DNA of 64,000 nt from Tyto alba (taxonomy: Eukaryota > Chordata > Aves > Strigiformes > Tytonidae): assembly GCF_018691265.1 (NCBI RefSeq), contig NW_024881321.1, positions 13,767,387 through 13,831,386 on the forward strand. The letters run 5' to 3'. Positions 49,047 through 62,393 of the stretch are shown in pieces (position 1 is the first letter of the stretch; each line of letters begins with the position of its first letter). The notes beneath the pieces were generated by a model. That model saw only the letters and a list, made by a program, of their open reading frames with translations. It searched no databases and was not told the origin of the DNA. A program made the position numbers and the translations under genes.

Positions 49047-52000
49047 CATCACATCATACTTATTATGCATGGGCATGGGACTGGAGCAACACGTTCCATG
49101 TACCCATATTCTGTGATTCATTAATAGAGACTACTTGATGGTTGGTCACATGTATTTCAGTTGTACTCAAATAACATTATGATTATGCCTTAATCTTTTT
49201 TTTTGGTGACTGGCTTCATTAAAAATGAGAGGAAATAATAATTTTGGGCTTGTTTATATTTGCTTGTAATGCTGGTTTGCATGTCATGAAATTGCTAGAC
49301 AAGATTTATATGAAAGAAGTTTTAGATTTGTCTCTGTATTACACAGTATACAAGTCAACAAAAATCAAGAAGGGATAAAAGATAAATCTAGTTAATGTGA
49401 CAGAAGCTAGACAAGACCCAAGGTGTGGGAAAAACAAGGACCCAGGAAGTAGAAGAAATGAAGGGAACAAAAAGGTAAATTTTGAGTGGATCCCAAATTG
49501 TTACTGAGCATATGACTGAGATCCATCATTGTAACTTAAATATCAGCATTGGTCTGTTTACACCAATAGACAGATTAAAGGCAGCTGGCAAAGACATAAT
49601 GTGCCAGCTTTAATAGTGGCACAGAAATAGTGGCAATGAACTAAGGAAATGACTTTAGATGATCACCAATAATTTTAATTGATGAAGAAAACTCATCCAG
49701 TGGAAAAAGCTAATTGGCAAACTAGTGAGTAAAAGTGATTTACTGTGTTCTATGGATTAGAAAATAAGACCTGGCATAGAGTATTGGCTATTAGTGCAGC
49801 TGTTGTGAAGATGATCTGCATTGGAAAATTGAACTGAAAAAAGCCACCAGTGAGCAGAAGCTTTATGAAAATGCTAGCATTTAGCAGTATTTGCTGCAAG
49901 AAGTTTAGGATTTTCGTTCTCCTGAAGCTACGACTAATCACATAGCAAATCATCATAAATGCACTGTAAGATTCAATAAGAACATACAGTGATTTGTGAG
50001 GATTCAAAATATCAAATGAACAACAAAACCCAGAAGATAAGACTGATCCTACATGATACTCAGTAAAGACATCTGTGTTCTCCTGTTATTTTAAGACATT
50101 TACCAGATTAAATTATTGAAAAAGATTAATCATAGTGATGAATGAATATAGATGAATTGAAATGGAACTTTATAATTTATTTGCTAGAAATCAATGTCTA
50201 GCCAAAAAAAAAAAAGAAAAAAAAAATTCAATGCCACCAAGTACCTGTGTATGTGCTAAACCCATAAGAAACTGAGAGGAGTATCTAAAGCAGCAATTTG
50301 AGATGTGACTTTCCAGTGAGATGGAGGAAAATGCCTTCTAAATCTATTGATATCAGTAGCAGATGAAAATATTTATCCTTTTAAAGTGGTCAATGAACAT
50401 ATTGCATGGTGTGGGATAGGATTCTTCTTACCTGCATTCTGATATGCGAAAATCAGATATCTTAACCTAAATCTAAGCCCTCTTTCTTCCTTGCCATGGA
50501 AGAATACTGAGCATATAGTGAATGTCTAGCTCAAAGTTAGATGCCTAACTCTTATGTTAATAAAGCTAAGTGAGGTGAATCCCACATTCTGTGTTAATTT
50601 TTTGTATGGCTATAGATACCCAGATATTTTTAACTCTTTGACAGCTTTTAGGGAGGCTGGTGAATTCATTTGGAACATTTGTGCAGTATTTTATTAGTGG
50701 GCTTATCTCTTGTTTTCTCTCTTGTGAGGTAAACCCTGATTATGATCATTTTAAACATAAGATTGACCAAGACAGATCGTAAACTATGAACTATCATCAG
50801 ATAGATATGATTGATATGACAGATAGATAGGTAGATACGAGTTGGAATTTTGTATTTTGTTGCTATGAGCTAGCTATCAGCTAACAGTGTTGGAGGTAGC
50901 TTAAAAAGAATCATAATGCCTTTCAGCTATGATGATCACTTTATATTTTATGAATGAACTGATAGATCAGATGTGCTATTTTGTGCAAAACTAGCCATGC
51001 TTAGCTGGCAACTAAAACAATAAACTGAGACTGCATGTATGCATAATGTCACCACTGTCTAATGTGTCAAGTTCTACACTGGGCAGAGCACCTGAATGAA
51101 AGGGAAATGGATGGCTAATGACTAACTTGGCATTTTAGCTTAGATTTAGAGAGTCCAGAACAAGAATCAGTTTATAAATGCCAAAATCATTTACAGTATT
51201 AGAACAAATGTACAAATTCAAGTCAAATATTTTTCCTCATACTGCTGACTATGTGCTATAAACCTTTCCCCCCACCAGGACTGATGAATAAATATAGTGT
51301 TTAATGAGACATACTATTCTAAAGAATTATCTAGGATGATTTTGTGCAAAAGGAACTAGTTAAGGCCTGGATATTTTGAAACAGCTTACCAAATTTCAAT
51401 TTAGCCATTCCAGTATTTAATTTGGGATGTTGAATATGTTTATTGACTTTCAGTACTTCACAGTTACTCAACGGGATATATCTGATTGATGACAAAAACC
51501 AGTTTCTGCCATCTTATATAAAATAGCACCTTATTTTAAGTCTAGTCTCACTGAAGTCAGAAAGACAACCTGTGGAATAAGTGGCTGCCAAAGGTGAATA
51601 AAGGTGGCAGGAACTAACTCAATGTCTTTTTATTTGTTTATAACATCTGATTGGAGAGGGTACAGCCATTTACTACTGGCTTTATATTCATCTAATCCGC
51701 TGTGCGGTTGGCTATCAGGTGAGCCAAGTCACTGTTTGGTTTTAAAATCCTCTGTTAAAGCTGGCTTGATTTGATTTAATCTTGATTTATTTGAAAGATC
51801 ATTGATTTTTCTTTACTGTGGAACTTTTATTTTGTTTCCAAACTCTGCAGTGCTTTGAACTGAGTTTGTTGTTAAAAAGCCCTTTTGTAAAATAAAGTTG
51901 TAGTTAAAAAAACATAGCATGGAGGTTACCTGGAGACTTCACAATGTGACATTTCTCTGTAAAAGTACTGTGTGAGAAGTAAACAGCAATACAAGAAGAA

Positions 52001-52492
52001 AAATGTCCTTTTAAAAAACACAAGCCTGCTACACAAGATAAGCAGAAGGGATAATGAATGTTATAAACCCTGAAAATTACTGCTTATTTTAGAAAAATTT
52101 ATATGTCAGAGGGGGAAAAAAGTAGATTAAAAGAACAGAGTAATTTGTGTACACAGAACTGTAGCTCTTCCCTCAGTTAAAAGGAAAACTAACTCAAATT
52201 TCATCACTTAACTTGTGTTCCTTTACAAAGAGGAATATTCTGGTATTTCTGTTCAAGCTACCAAGTGTCATGTATTGTCAGCTCATGTGGGATGTTACTT
52301 TGGTACATTGCAGATATGTTGGGATCAGCTAGTAAGTGGGTATTACTGGGTAAATAGGTTTTATTTAGATTACCAGAATTCATTCTGTAAAAAGCAGGAA
52401 TGACAGTAGGAATTCAACTGGAGCAAAAGTATAGCTGTGAATGCTCAGAGGAAGTGATTTACAGGATAAGAATATTTGTTGTTTTTCCAATT

Positions 52493-53233
52493 TACGGGGT
52501 TAGCACAAAGGACACAGACACCAAGCTAAAGAAATAGGCTTATATTACTTTAGTTTAAAGCAGCAGAAAGAATAAGCAAGGTAATGTACCTAGTCATTAC
52601 TACATAAAGCTAGCTATAGTGATTAAGAAAGATACATCACCAATTGCCCTCATAATTTATCATCATCCAGATCTGTGCTTCAGCTGGGGAGCCCCATCAC
52701 AGTGAAGGATTGGAGAGTCTTTCCAGGCAATTGGGCAGTCCTATGCAGTGCGTTCACTCATAGGTGAAGTCTCCATCTTTGCTGTGAGAGGTTCCTGATT
52801 TTATAGAGTTTAACAAACAAATCTATAAATTTATATGACAAAATGCACAGGAGATATCTGGTAGATTGGCTTGCTTCACTCAGGCATGTCCGGATCTGGC
52901 CAGGATCTGGGCACGTCTGAGGAGTTCCTGTTTTTCTTTACGTTTGAGATTTATGGTTCCTTCCTGTTGTTTACTTGTAGTTTTCAGGGGTTGTTCCCAT
53001 GGTTGCATTTCATGCTGATAAGATGCTGGTTGCTGGTTGGGGGGTTCTCTCAGAAGTCAACTTTGGTTCAAGGCCTATGGTTTAGGCCTTTTTATTTCAT
53101 TTGTCCAATTGCCTTTTACATTCAGTCCATAATATCTCTCTTGTCAGTGTCAAGTGTTTTCAGTGGTGTAGGCACTTGAGTGTTAAGGATAGGAAAGCCA
53201 TCCCAAACCCATTTCAAACTCCAGTGTCAGACA
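52493..53233 (-). mobile_element. Probable solo LTR of an endogenous retrovirus
   Basis: A 741-bp unit that on the minus strand begins TGTCTGACACTGGAG and ends TGCTAACCCCGTA (CA changed to TA). It is flanked by CCAATT (52487-52492) and CCAATG (53234-53239), a 6-bp duplication with one mismatch, which would fit an ERVK-type element. On the minus strand a CCAAT box (52865-52869) precedes TATAAAA (52799-52805), with a degraded AATATAAG about 255 bases downstream. No internal genes adjoin it. The family is not assigned; the call rests on boundaries and promoter architecture. Confidence 0.6.
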
Positions 53234-55549
53234 CCAATGAATCAATTTTTCCAGTCCTTCATCAAACAAACCTCTTAGGCTTCTTTTGAAGTTTTTCCAA
53301 TCAGTGGATATGGAATTTGACCTCATAGACTTATGTACTGGTTAAGTCAATCAGTTACTTTGTTCTGGTTTGGTTTGTTTAAATTTTGTTTTTCATTAAA
53401 TAATCTCCTCTGTTTTCACGGGGCACGATTAATACTGAACTGAGATCCTACCAGATGTATCCAGTATCTGTACACTGGTATATATGATTTCAAAGGCACA
53501 CAAACTAAAAACCTCTGATTTTTTGTGTCCAGACAAAGGAAATTATGTATCTGCACTTTCATCTACACAGTCCGTAAGTGCAAATAGAAGACGCACTGTA
53601 AAAAGCAAAATTTTGTAAACCTTGAATTCTTCACTCAAAAGTGACCTCTTCTAAAAGCTTTTCCTGGACTTCTTCTCCCTGCTGTCAGAGCTGTTGATCT
53701 CTATCCTCAGTACAGAAAGGGAGAGACACTTCTGTGTAATCATTCCTTTGACTCAGCTTTGGTTAGATGTTAAAATACCTGGAATGAGTTGGGATTGTTA
53801 GTTCTTCACTGTTGACTATTCAGACTATATAAAGTTAGATTAGATGTTTAACTTTAAGGAAGTTAAAATTTGATCAAATGAATCCTACTATTGATCTAAT
53901 ATGGTGTCAAAGTGTAAGCATTATGAAACTCTCCTTGTATTTTACATTTCTTTTAAAAGACAAAGTTTTAAGAGTATTTTTTTTCCTTTTTTTTTTTTTT
54001 TTTTTTCAATGCCTGAACATTTTCCTTAGGCAGATAACTGTAAGCCTAGATTAAGATAGAATAAAGCACAAAGACCTGTGCTGCATCTATGGCAGAAGTG
54101 TCAGACCTGACTGAAAGTTAAACTTCCACAAAAAAGAAGGATAAAATAAGCAGATGAACCCAACAATAGGGCTGATTAACAAGACATATGACAGGCAGCT
54201 GTGGGACTTAAAGGTCATCCCTAAACATGAAGCTCATTTACCCTTTTAAGTACAGTGCTGTGGTCTTGTTCAGGCAACAAACCCTTGAGATTTCACTGTT
54301 ACCCGTCTATGTTGAATTACATTGATAATTTGAATGCCTAGTGATTATGCTGTGTTATGATATCAATTGAAAGGTCAATGAATTCAGGAAATTACTTTCT
54401 TATAGCTTATATGACAGTCTTTTTGCGATTTTCAACAAAAATTGGATAGTTGATTACTTTCTATATTACATAAGACAACAATCAGGGAATATAAAGGTAA
54501 CATTCACAAGAGAGATATGATGTACTTGCTATGATTTTTAAAAACATAAGATTAATGAATGGAAAAAAAAACAACAATCAAGTCTCCTCTTTAGAAAACA
54601 TTAGCTTTATTTTGTATACTGAATAAGGCAAATAGGAAAATATAATATAAAATTTGGTTTAAAAGCTCCATTGTTCATACATTTTTTTCCCTCTGCATTT
54701 TAAAAAGTATAAGAGGGTAAAACATATATGCAAACAGATATGGAGAAATGTATTAAAGCTATGTTTACAATTATTTGTTTAAATTCCAGATGGGTGTTTG
54801 TTTTAACTTTTTTTCAAACTGCTTTTATTTGCAATTTGTAAATGTTTAGAGGAACAAGTTTTTGCTTCTAAGAATGCTTACCATTTTTTCTGTAGTTACT
54901 TATATGAGAAGAAAGGCATTCACATATGGATATACGTATTTGTTACTTATTGTTTGCTATTCTTTACTGTTCTCTTTACAGTCAACTATACCAGGAGCAG
55001 AAACAATACCATGTGATGGTGATGACTAATCATGTACAACAAATTTAGAGTAGCTATGGGAAAAAACCCCACAGGCTGCAATTGTTCACATTTATTGTCC
55101 ATCAAACAATAAAAAATAACAAAATTATAGAAATCTAAATAATGAAAAATTCATTAGTAATCAATGTAAAAAAATGGGTTATTTTTTCCTTGATGACATA
55201 TTAATTTTACGGAGCTTCTTACAAAGCAATTTGTTTATTTGATATAAAGCTTTTCTGACTCTCAGAGCACTGGCTTTGGTAACACTATGAAAAATTCTAA
55301 AATTGTGAGTTCACATCATCTATTATATGAAGGTCTAGTGTGAAATTAATTTTATATAGGAAGTGAACAATCCGTGATTTACTATTTTAGTTCACTTTTG
55401 GAGGCTAAAACATATTTATATGTGAACAGGTCCACTCTAAAGTTGCAGTTCTTTTCTCAGAACCCCCATATGAAAAACTTAAATTTCCATTTAAGAACCT
55501 ACAAGAAGCTAATCTTTCAATATCAGCTCTAACTAAGCATTTAAAGTAC
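53234..55549. other. AT-rich non-coding stretch
   Basis: No gene seen. A T run of about 20 lies at 53987-54006. Confidence 0.6.
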
Positions 55550-56706
55550 ATCATAGAATCATAGAGTGGTTTGAGTTGGAAAGGACCTTAAAGATCATAT
55601 AGTTGCAAACCCCTGCCATGAGCAGGGACACCTTCCACTGGACCAGGTTGCTCAAATCCCCATCCAACCTGGCCTTGAACCCTTCCAGGGAGGGGGCAGC
55701 CACAACCTTCCTGGGCAACCTGTGCCAGTGCCCAACCACCCTCACAGTAAAGAATTTCTTCCTTATGCCTAATCTAAATCTACCTTCTTCAGTTTAAAAC
55801 AGCTATCCCTCATCCTATCCCTACACTCCCTGATATACAGTCCCTCCTCACCTTTCCTGTAGCCCCCTTTAGGTACTGAAAGGCCACTATAAGGTCTCCT
55901 CTGAGCCTTCTCTTCTCCAGGCTGAACAGCCCCAGGTCTCTCAGTCTGTCATCATAGGGGAGGTGCTCCAGTCACCTGATCATCTTCACAACCCTCCTCT
56001 GGGCCTGCTCAAGCAGGTCCATGTCCTTACATTGAGGGCCCCAGAGCTGGACACAGGACTCCAGATAGGGTCTCAAGAGAGCAGAGTAGAGAGGGAGAAT
56101 CACCTCCCTTGATCTGCTATCCACACTTCTCTTGATGGAGCCCAGGGTACAGTTGGTTTTCTGGGCTGTGATCACACATCACTGGCTTATAGTCAGTATT
56201 TCATCCACTAATACATCCAAGTCCTTTTCCGCAGGGTTGCTCTCAATCTGTTTATCACCCAGCCTGTATTTGTTCTTGGGATTGCCTTGACCCATGTGCA
56301 GGACCTTAAACTTGGCCTTGTTGAACTTCATGAGTTTTGCATGGGCCCACCTCTCAAGACTGCCAAGGTCCATCTGGGTGGGATCTCTTCTCTCCAGTAC
56401 ACTGACCACACCGCACATATTGGTGTTATTGGTGACTTTGCTGAGGGTGCACTCAATCTCACTGTCCATGTCACTGACAAAGATGTTAAACAGCACTGGT
56501 CCCAATACTGATCCCTGAGGAATGCCACTCATCACTGCTCTCCACTCAGACATTGAGCCGTTGACTACAGTTCTTTGAGTGTGACCATCCAGCCAATTTC
56601 TTATCCACTGACTGGTCCATTTGTGTAATCCATGCCTCCAAATTAGAGACAAGGATGTCACATAGGACATTGTCAAATGCTTTTCACAAATCTAGGTAGA
56701 TGTCCT
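55550..56706 (-). mobile_element. CR1-g: 5'-truncated CR1 LINE
   Basis: The 3' end is at the left (ATCATAGAATCATAGAGTGG), followed by 3' UTR, C-terminal coding region, thumb and palm. The truncation point is near 56706, just inside the sequence for the YLDL-KA block. About 1.16 kb and close in wording to CR1-a, probably the same subfamily group. Frame-broken and inactive. Confidence 0.95.
55972..56676 (-). pseudogene. CR1-g reverse-transcriptase remnant, catalytic box lost
   Basis: Frame 56179-56676 (165 residues) covers the pre-B region and an undamaged motif B ([16 protein letters not shown]), then CTLSK followed by VTNNTNM (about 56416-56436) in place of FADDTKL-type sequence, so both catalytic Asp are Asn. 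A frame break near 56177 leads into a second open piece (55972-56175, 67 residues) with the SREVILPLYSALLRPYLE thumb motif. Confidence 0.9.
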
Positions 56707-56834
56707 TAATTTATGTATGAATAATCACTGATAATCACTTTGTTGGATGAAACTGTGATTTTTTTTTATTTTATTTTATTTTTTTTTGTCCTACAGGAGT
56801 ACAATTTTAAACTTGTCACAGTTTTGTATGTGAT
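56707..56834. other. Short spacer with T-rich tract
   Basis: Contains a T-rich ATTTT-type tract (about 56759-56787). Its last five bases (GTGAT, 56830-56834) are the left target-site duplication of the next LTR. Confidence 0.75.
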
Positions 56835-57416
56835 CGTCCTAGTTTCAGCTGGGATAGAGTTAATTTTCCTTCTTAATAGCTATAATAGTGCCATGTTTTA
56901 GATTCAGCATGGGATTTGGTCTGAGAAGAATGCTGATCATACACTGATGTTTTCAGTTGTTGCTGAGAGATCAAGGAATCTCCAATTCCCCATGTCCTGC
57001 CCGGACACAGGTGTATAAGAAGCTGGGACGGAGCACAGCCAGAGCACCCCACCCAAATTTGCCAGTGAAATATTCCATATCATGTAACATCATGCTCAGT
57101 ATATAAAGGAGAGTTGGCCGGGAAGGAGGAGTGTCTCTCTCATTTCCGGTATTGCAATTGTAGGGTCTTGGTATTTTAGGATCGCTAGCTGGGAACAATC
57201 TGGGTATCAGTCAGCAGGTCATGAGCAATTGCACTGTTTATTACCTGCTTGTACTCTTTATTATTTTTATTGGTTTATCCTATTTCAATTATTAATTTTT
57301 TTTTATCCCATAAATGTCTCTTTACCCCTCCAATTCTGTCACCCATCAACCAGGTGTGGGAGGGTGAGTGAGTGGCTGTGTGGTGTTCCTTTGCTGTACA
57401 GGTTTAAACCATGACA
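56835..57416 (+). mobile_element. Solo LTR, ERVL-like, family B copy 2
   Basis: A 582-bp unit starting CGTCCTAGTTTCAGCTGGGA (first base changed from T to C) and ending GGTTTAAACCATGACA. It is flanked by a perfect 5-bp duplication GTGAT (56830-56834 and 57417-57421). TATATAAA lies at 57100-57107. The start, the ACACTGATGTTTTCAG block, the TATA region and the end match the LTR at 36567, so both are one family. It lacks the triplet-repeat expansion of that copy. The TG-to-CG start and substitutions show age. Confidence 0.88.
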
Positions 57417-60186
57417 GTGATACTAGGTTTGTGATTCTACTTTGTGACCACTGTTGTCAATAAAGCCTTGCATAATAATTTCTGCTGCTGTTGCTCTTTA
57501 AAATCTGTATATTACTTCATGGAAATCAACTTAATAAAACCTCTGTTTGTGTTTTAGTTTTTGTTTGTTTGTTTGTTTGTTTTTTCCCTGGTGTTTTTGT
57601 TCTCTATGCAATATCTGTTCATCAGAAAGTGAAGAGAAGCATAAAAATAAATGCCTCTGCACCAGGGACAAATAGACATATTCTGAAAACACAGAAACAT
57701 TAAAAACTAAATGATATGAAATTATGACCCAATTAAATCAAAACTTTTTATTGATTTGGTTTGCCTTAGATGTGAACCTCTTTTTTTTTTATTTTTTTTT
57801 TATTTGATCCATCTATTTATATACTAAAATATTATTTGAGTTGAAGTCTATTCAAATCTGCAATGTTACAGATGTCCTTCAAAGCTGAAAGTATTTGACA
57901 AGGCTGACTATGTTATCCAATATATTTCATGTTCTAGTTCTTAAAATCCAATATCAAAGCCAAGAGCCGAAGAGAGGGATGAACACTCAAGAAAATACTG
58001 ATTTTAAAATATTTTGTCAACAAATAGATCTTGAAAATTAAAGTGTAAAATGTAAAGCGTAAAAGAATGAGAGATGAATGAGGTATATATGTAATAGAGT
58101 AAATGAACACTCCAAAACAAAGATCTCTGTAAGTATTTCTGTCTCATTACAAACTCTCAGTGTAGACTTTAATTTCTCAGTAGGCTAATAAAGTCCTTTA
58201 AAAAGAAAAGTGGATTTTGCAAGGGGCACGTACACAGTTATGTCACCAACATATGTATTCAAGAGCTAATATAAGTCACACACTTCTAGGTGAAAATGCA
58301 ATGCTAGAAGAACTAGCAGTTCTGACGACCATACATTAAATATTCCTAAACTAATTTTATCTATTTTATGTTACTTATAATCAGTATTCATTATAATAAT
58401 CCATTAAAAATGCCCATCACTTGGAAGAGTGAAATATTTGTGGCATATGTTTACAAAGTTAAAATCAATTTGGCTTACAGTGATAATTAAATTCAGTTCA
58501 AATTTATGCCAGGTAAACTACCTGTTGAAGAGTGCAATCTGAGTTGGAAACAAATGCTACAACAGCACAACTTCTATAGTCTTCTATAAAAAGAGATGTG
58601 CTAGTACCTAATATGTACTTTCCTCCACCCATTGAAGATTACCAGACCTCTGCATTGTCAATGCTAAATTTAAGAATAAGTATAAAAGAAATAAATGATA
58701 TACCTGTGCCAAAACAGATCTGTCATTTTTGAATGGCCAGTCTGGAAGTTTTCAAAAACTTTGCAAGAAGGGAGGAAGTATTCAATCACAGCTACTAGTG
58801 TACCTAGCAGTTAAGATGAGCATTCATTTGTGATTCTTTTGACAAGTGAAAGGATGTGGCAGTTTTAAGAAGAAATATTTAATGTATACTTGTCTATAAA
58901 TATGATTAATGAAGTAAGAATACTGAATTCTGTGGTTGTGCAAGGTAAAAAACATAGGAGTAAAGTGGTTTCCTTAAACTTTCCTAGTGTTGGCTGGATG
59001 TTTTGTGTGACCTTGCAGCTAAAATCATCCTACTCTTTTCCAATACATGATGATCATGAAATACAGAAAGCACAAGTTTTCTTCTAAGCTGGACAATACA
59101 AATTCTCCATCAACTCTTCTTAAGATAAAAACCAAGCAGAGATGCATGTTTTCTTCAGAGAAATTATGATCACTGAATACACACAAATTTGTTTGACCCG
59201 CACTGAGCCTCATCAAATAAATTAACCATCTGACAGCCTTCTCTGACCCTTGTTTTCAGTATTGTTTTAATGGACTACCTGGGTTTTCTACAGGCAGAAT
59301 TTTTCACCCTTAGACCAAACAGCCATATAATGACTTGTGTTTTCAAAGGTCTTGGCATCCAGAATATTTGGGGTGCTAGAATGTGACAAAATAAAAGTAC
59401 TAGAAATTTCTTAAGAAACAAAATGATACTGATTTTTGTCTAGAATATGGAACAGTCCAGCTTTAGTAACAGAATTTTGTGAAATGCAACTGTTCTGTCA
59501 TTCAGTATTTTATAATATCTTGGAAATTTGTCATGATGGCATTTAAATTTATAAATAGGTCTTAAGCTGACACTTGTTTTATCACAAACCATTTCTATAT
59601 AACCCCTGAACCTGATCACACAGGTTTGGTTACAGCTCTTAGTATCTAGAATCTTTCATGATTATTGTTAGAATAGTGCTCTGCAGGGCTCTTATGAAAA
59701 GGTTAAACGCTTCAGTACAAGTTACACCCTCAGTCTTGACTTCCAGATGTAAACATTTTATTGAAACTAAGTAACTTATTTTATATATATGTGTGTATAT
59801 ATATAGAGAGATAATATATTTTTTTCTTAAACAGCTGCTTTGATTAGTCAATTTTTCATTTGGTGATTAAATATTGAAATGAATTAATGGCTTTCACTTT
59901 GACAAATCATCTCGTTATGAGAATATAGCTGCATCTTCTGGCATAGGCAAAAAGTGATAGTAAATAATAGGAATACTCAAAAATTACTTGCATTGTGAAA
60001 TCCAGTTTCTAGAAAATAATATCTATTTTGCCAAAGGCAACATTGCAGAGACAGAGCAAAAATTTATAAGAAGAACCCATTCTGAAGATTGATGAATCAA
60101 CTCTGAGTACTGGCATTTCTTTCACAATTGTTCATCGTGTATTATGATCTGAAACTGTGAAAACCCTAATATTTATTATAAGGTCC
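57417..60186. other. AT-rich non-coding stretch
   Basis: No gene seen. It holds a (GTTT)n tract near 57562-57583, a T-rich tract near 57781-57801 and a TA/TG/GA dinucleotide tract near 59783-59812. Confidence 0.6.
59783..59812. repeat. Mixed (TA)n(TG)n(TA)n(GA)n tract
   Basis: Short alternating dinucleotide blocks; a simple repeat. Confidence 0.8.
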
Positions 60187-60747
60187 TGTTACGGGTGAAA
60201 AAACTGCTTAAAATGTGAATGCTAACATGGCAGATAATTGGATGTATGTGTGTCTGAAAATTTTGATAAAACTTGGACTGAACAAAAGTGGCATGCCCTG
60301 AATCCTCCAGTTAACAGTGACATAAGACTACCAGTCAACGTATGATCACGTATTGTGCTTCTGCAAGCTGACTATTTAGGTTTAAGAAGAAGTGACATCT
60401 GAAAGGTGAGGATCTTGGTTGAAGGAAAGATCTGGGAAGTGGGTGGAAGATTCCAGATGTCAGAAAGCTGTGTGGAGACAAATGCTGGGGGGTGGCCAGG
60501 AACTTTGGGCAGTAATACATGAGGCTTATGAGCAGCAGCATGTCAAGAACCAACATGATTTTCTACCCAACCTTCCTGGACCAGCAGTCACTTCCCTGCA
60601 GGGAAGGGATGTCAAGACCTATTGAACATAATGCTGGAGGGGAGTGTGTGAGTGAGTAAGTAAAAGTGTAATAAAAGCTCTAATGTGCTTGGTTCTTAAA
60701 TAAGCCCCAGTGTCTATATGCTACTTACTCTGTCCTCACCCATGGCA
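60187..60747 (+). mobile_element. Possible solo LTR with inverted ends
   Basis: A 561-bp unit starting TGTTACGGGTGA and ending TCACCCATGGCA. The ends are complementary at 9 of 12 positions, as LTR ends often are. An AATAAA (60670-60675) lies about 75 bases before the end, and a weak TATA-like TTTAGGTTTAAG lies at about 60376. The flanking five bases (GGTCC and GAACC) agree at only 3 of 5, so no target-site duplication is proven. It could be an unrelated sequence with a chance polyadenylation signal. Confidence 0.35.
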
Positions 60748-62357
60748 GAACCTTAGAGTGTAATACATCTTACCTAACTAGACATCTGCCTCATAGTTAT
60801 TTTCAATAGGTGACACTGCTGTGCCCAAATTTGTCTGTTTCTCCCTCTTGACTATTCAAAACAACAGGTTCAGATGTCTGATGGAAGACAGACCGGCAGT
60901 ATCATTGCTCATTCAGATATATGAAATTGATGATCTTTCTAACACTGAAAATGCTTGCAGGCTGAAAGAAAAGGCATCTGCCCCTTGGTAAAATTTATTA
61001 ATTTCCAGCTGGAATGAGAATTAAGGATTTTTCAGATATTTAATATAGATAAGAATATTCTGAAAAATAGTGCCTGCCAGAAATGTGAAACAAGATTGTT
61101 GTAATTTGAAATTACAAATATAATATCTGGACCTGGGGGACTACAAATTGACCATATTGCAGCAATGTATATAGGATTCAGAGCTTTCACTGAAGATCAG
61201 GAACTGCTGCATGAAGAACCACTTCTTGTTTGTAAGAGGGGGGAAATTATGCTTCCCAAAATGGTCTTGAAATTAATAATATTTCTTTAATTTATTTTCC
61301 TGGTTTAACATTAGTATCTTAAGCAGAGCAGATTTAAATTCAGAGTCCTGTTTGGTCCAGGGAGTATTTTTATAATGAGACATCTAAATGGGAATTGAGA
61401 CTTGGTTTAGGGTTTCAAAGAATTAATGATCAGCTCTCAAGGCTGACAGCTTTAACACTACTCCTGTCATGTTTCATTTCAGTCAGTTATGTAGGTTAGT
61501 TAACATCAAAATTGCTTACTACTAGAATGTTCTTGGAAAACTCAAAGAGAAAAAAGCCTAACACATTGACAAGAAATGGTGCTCTTGACTTAATAAGTGG
61601 CACTCGAATCTCTGGTTGAGCACTAACTCAGAGATTAGGTTTCTGAAAGGAACCAGTACATAATATGATATCTTTGGGGATTTTTGCCCTTTATTGCAAT
61701 GAAGCAAGGCTGTAATCATTGGTAATATCCTAAATGCATAAAGCAGAGTGAATTAAGGGCTTAATACTAATTATATATGAGATGCTTTAGAGGACTACCC
61801 TTTAAATACAGAATAAGTGAGAGTAAATTAGAGACAGTATTGATTTACTCTAAATCCTACAGTAATCCCACTTGACCAGTTGTGCTCAGAGTCTAGAATA
61901 AGGCCCATATGATTTTATCACAGAGCTGGTTATGTCCTGAATGAACTAGGACACCAATTTATTTATGACCCAAAGTTGCCTACCTTTCACTGAGATAAAT
62001 CCGGACCCTATTGTCTTGTTTATGGTGGCATCGTACACTATGAAAGTCCCTACACCCTACCTCAAGTAGGGTGCAATTCGGTGTAATCTGATATGATTTA
62101 ATGCCATATTTCAGTAAAGTCATAGTATGCATAGTATACCTACATACCTACTTCTCACACTTCTACTCTTGATTATTTTGTCAGTGTTTACCATATTCAT
62201 GTTTAGAAATAGAAAAAGATTTTATTTTTTATAATGTGGCATATTTTGGGGATCAGTCACAACTACAATATTTTTTATGTTCTTTCTTCATGTATGGATG
62301 AAAGGGTCTCCAGTGCATCATAAATTTTATAAAAGGCAATCAGATATTTTAATTAGC

Positions 62358-62393
<36 letters not shown>

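Larger units (their letters stand above)
47118..52492. other. AT-rich non-coding stretch
   Basis: No gene seen. It holds a T-rich (TTTG)n tract at 47563-47650, an A16 run at 47829, an A-rich (CAAA)n tract at 48989-49046, an A-rich tract at 50202-50228 and a degenerate GATA-type tract near 50797-50838. A spaced TTTTAAAA-like box and AATAAA near 51738-51895 hint at an old LTR, but nothing else supports that. Confidence 0.55.
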
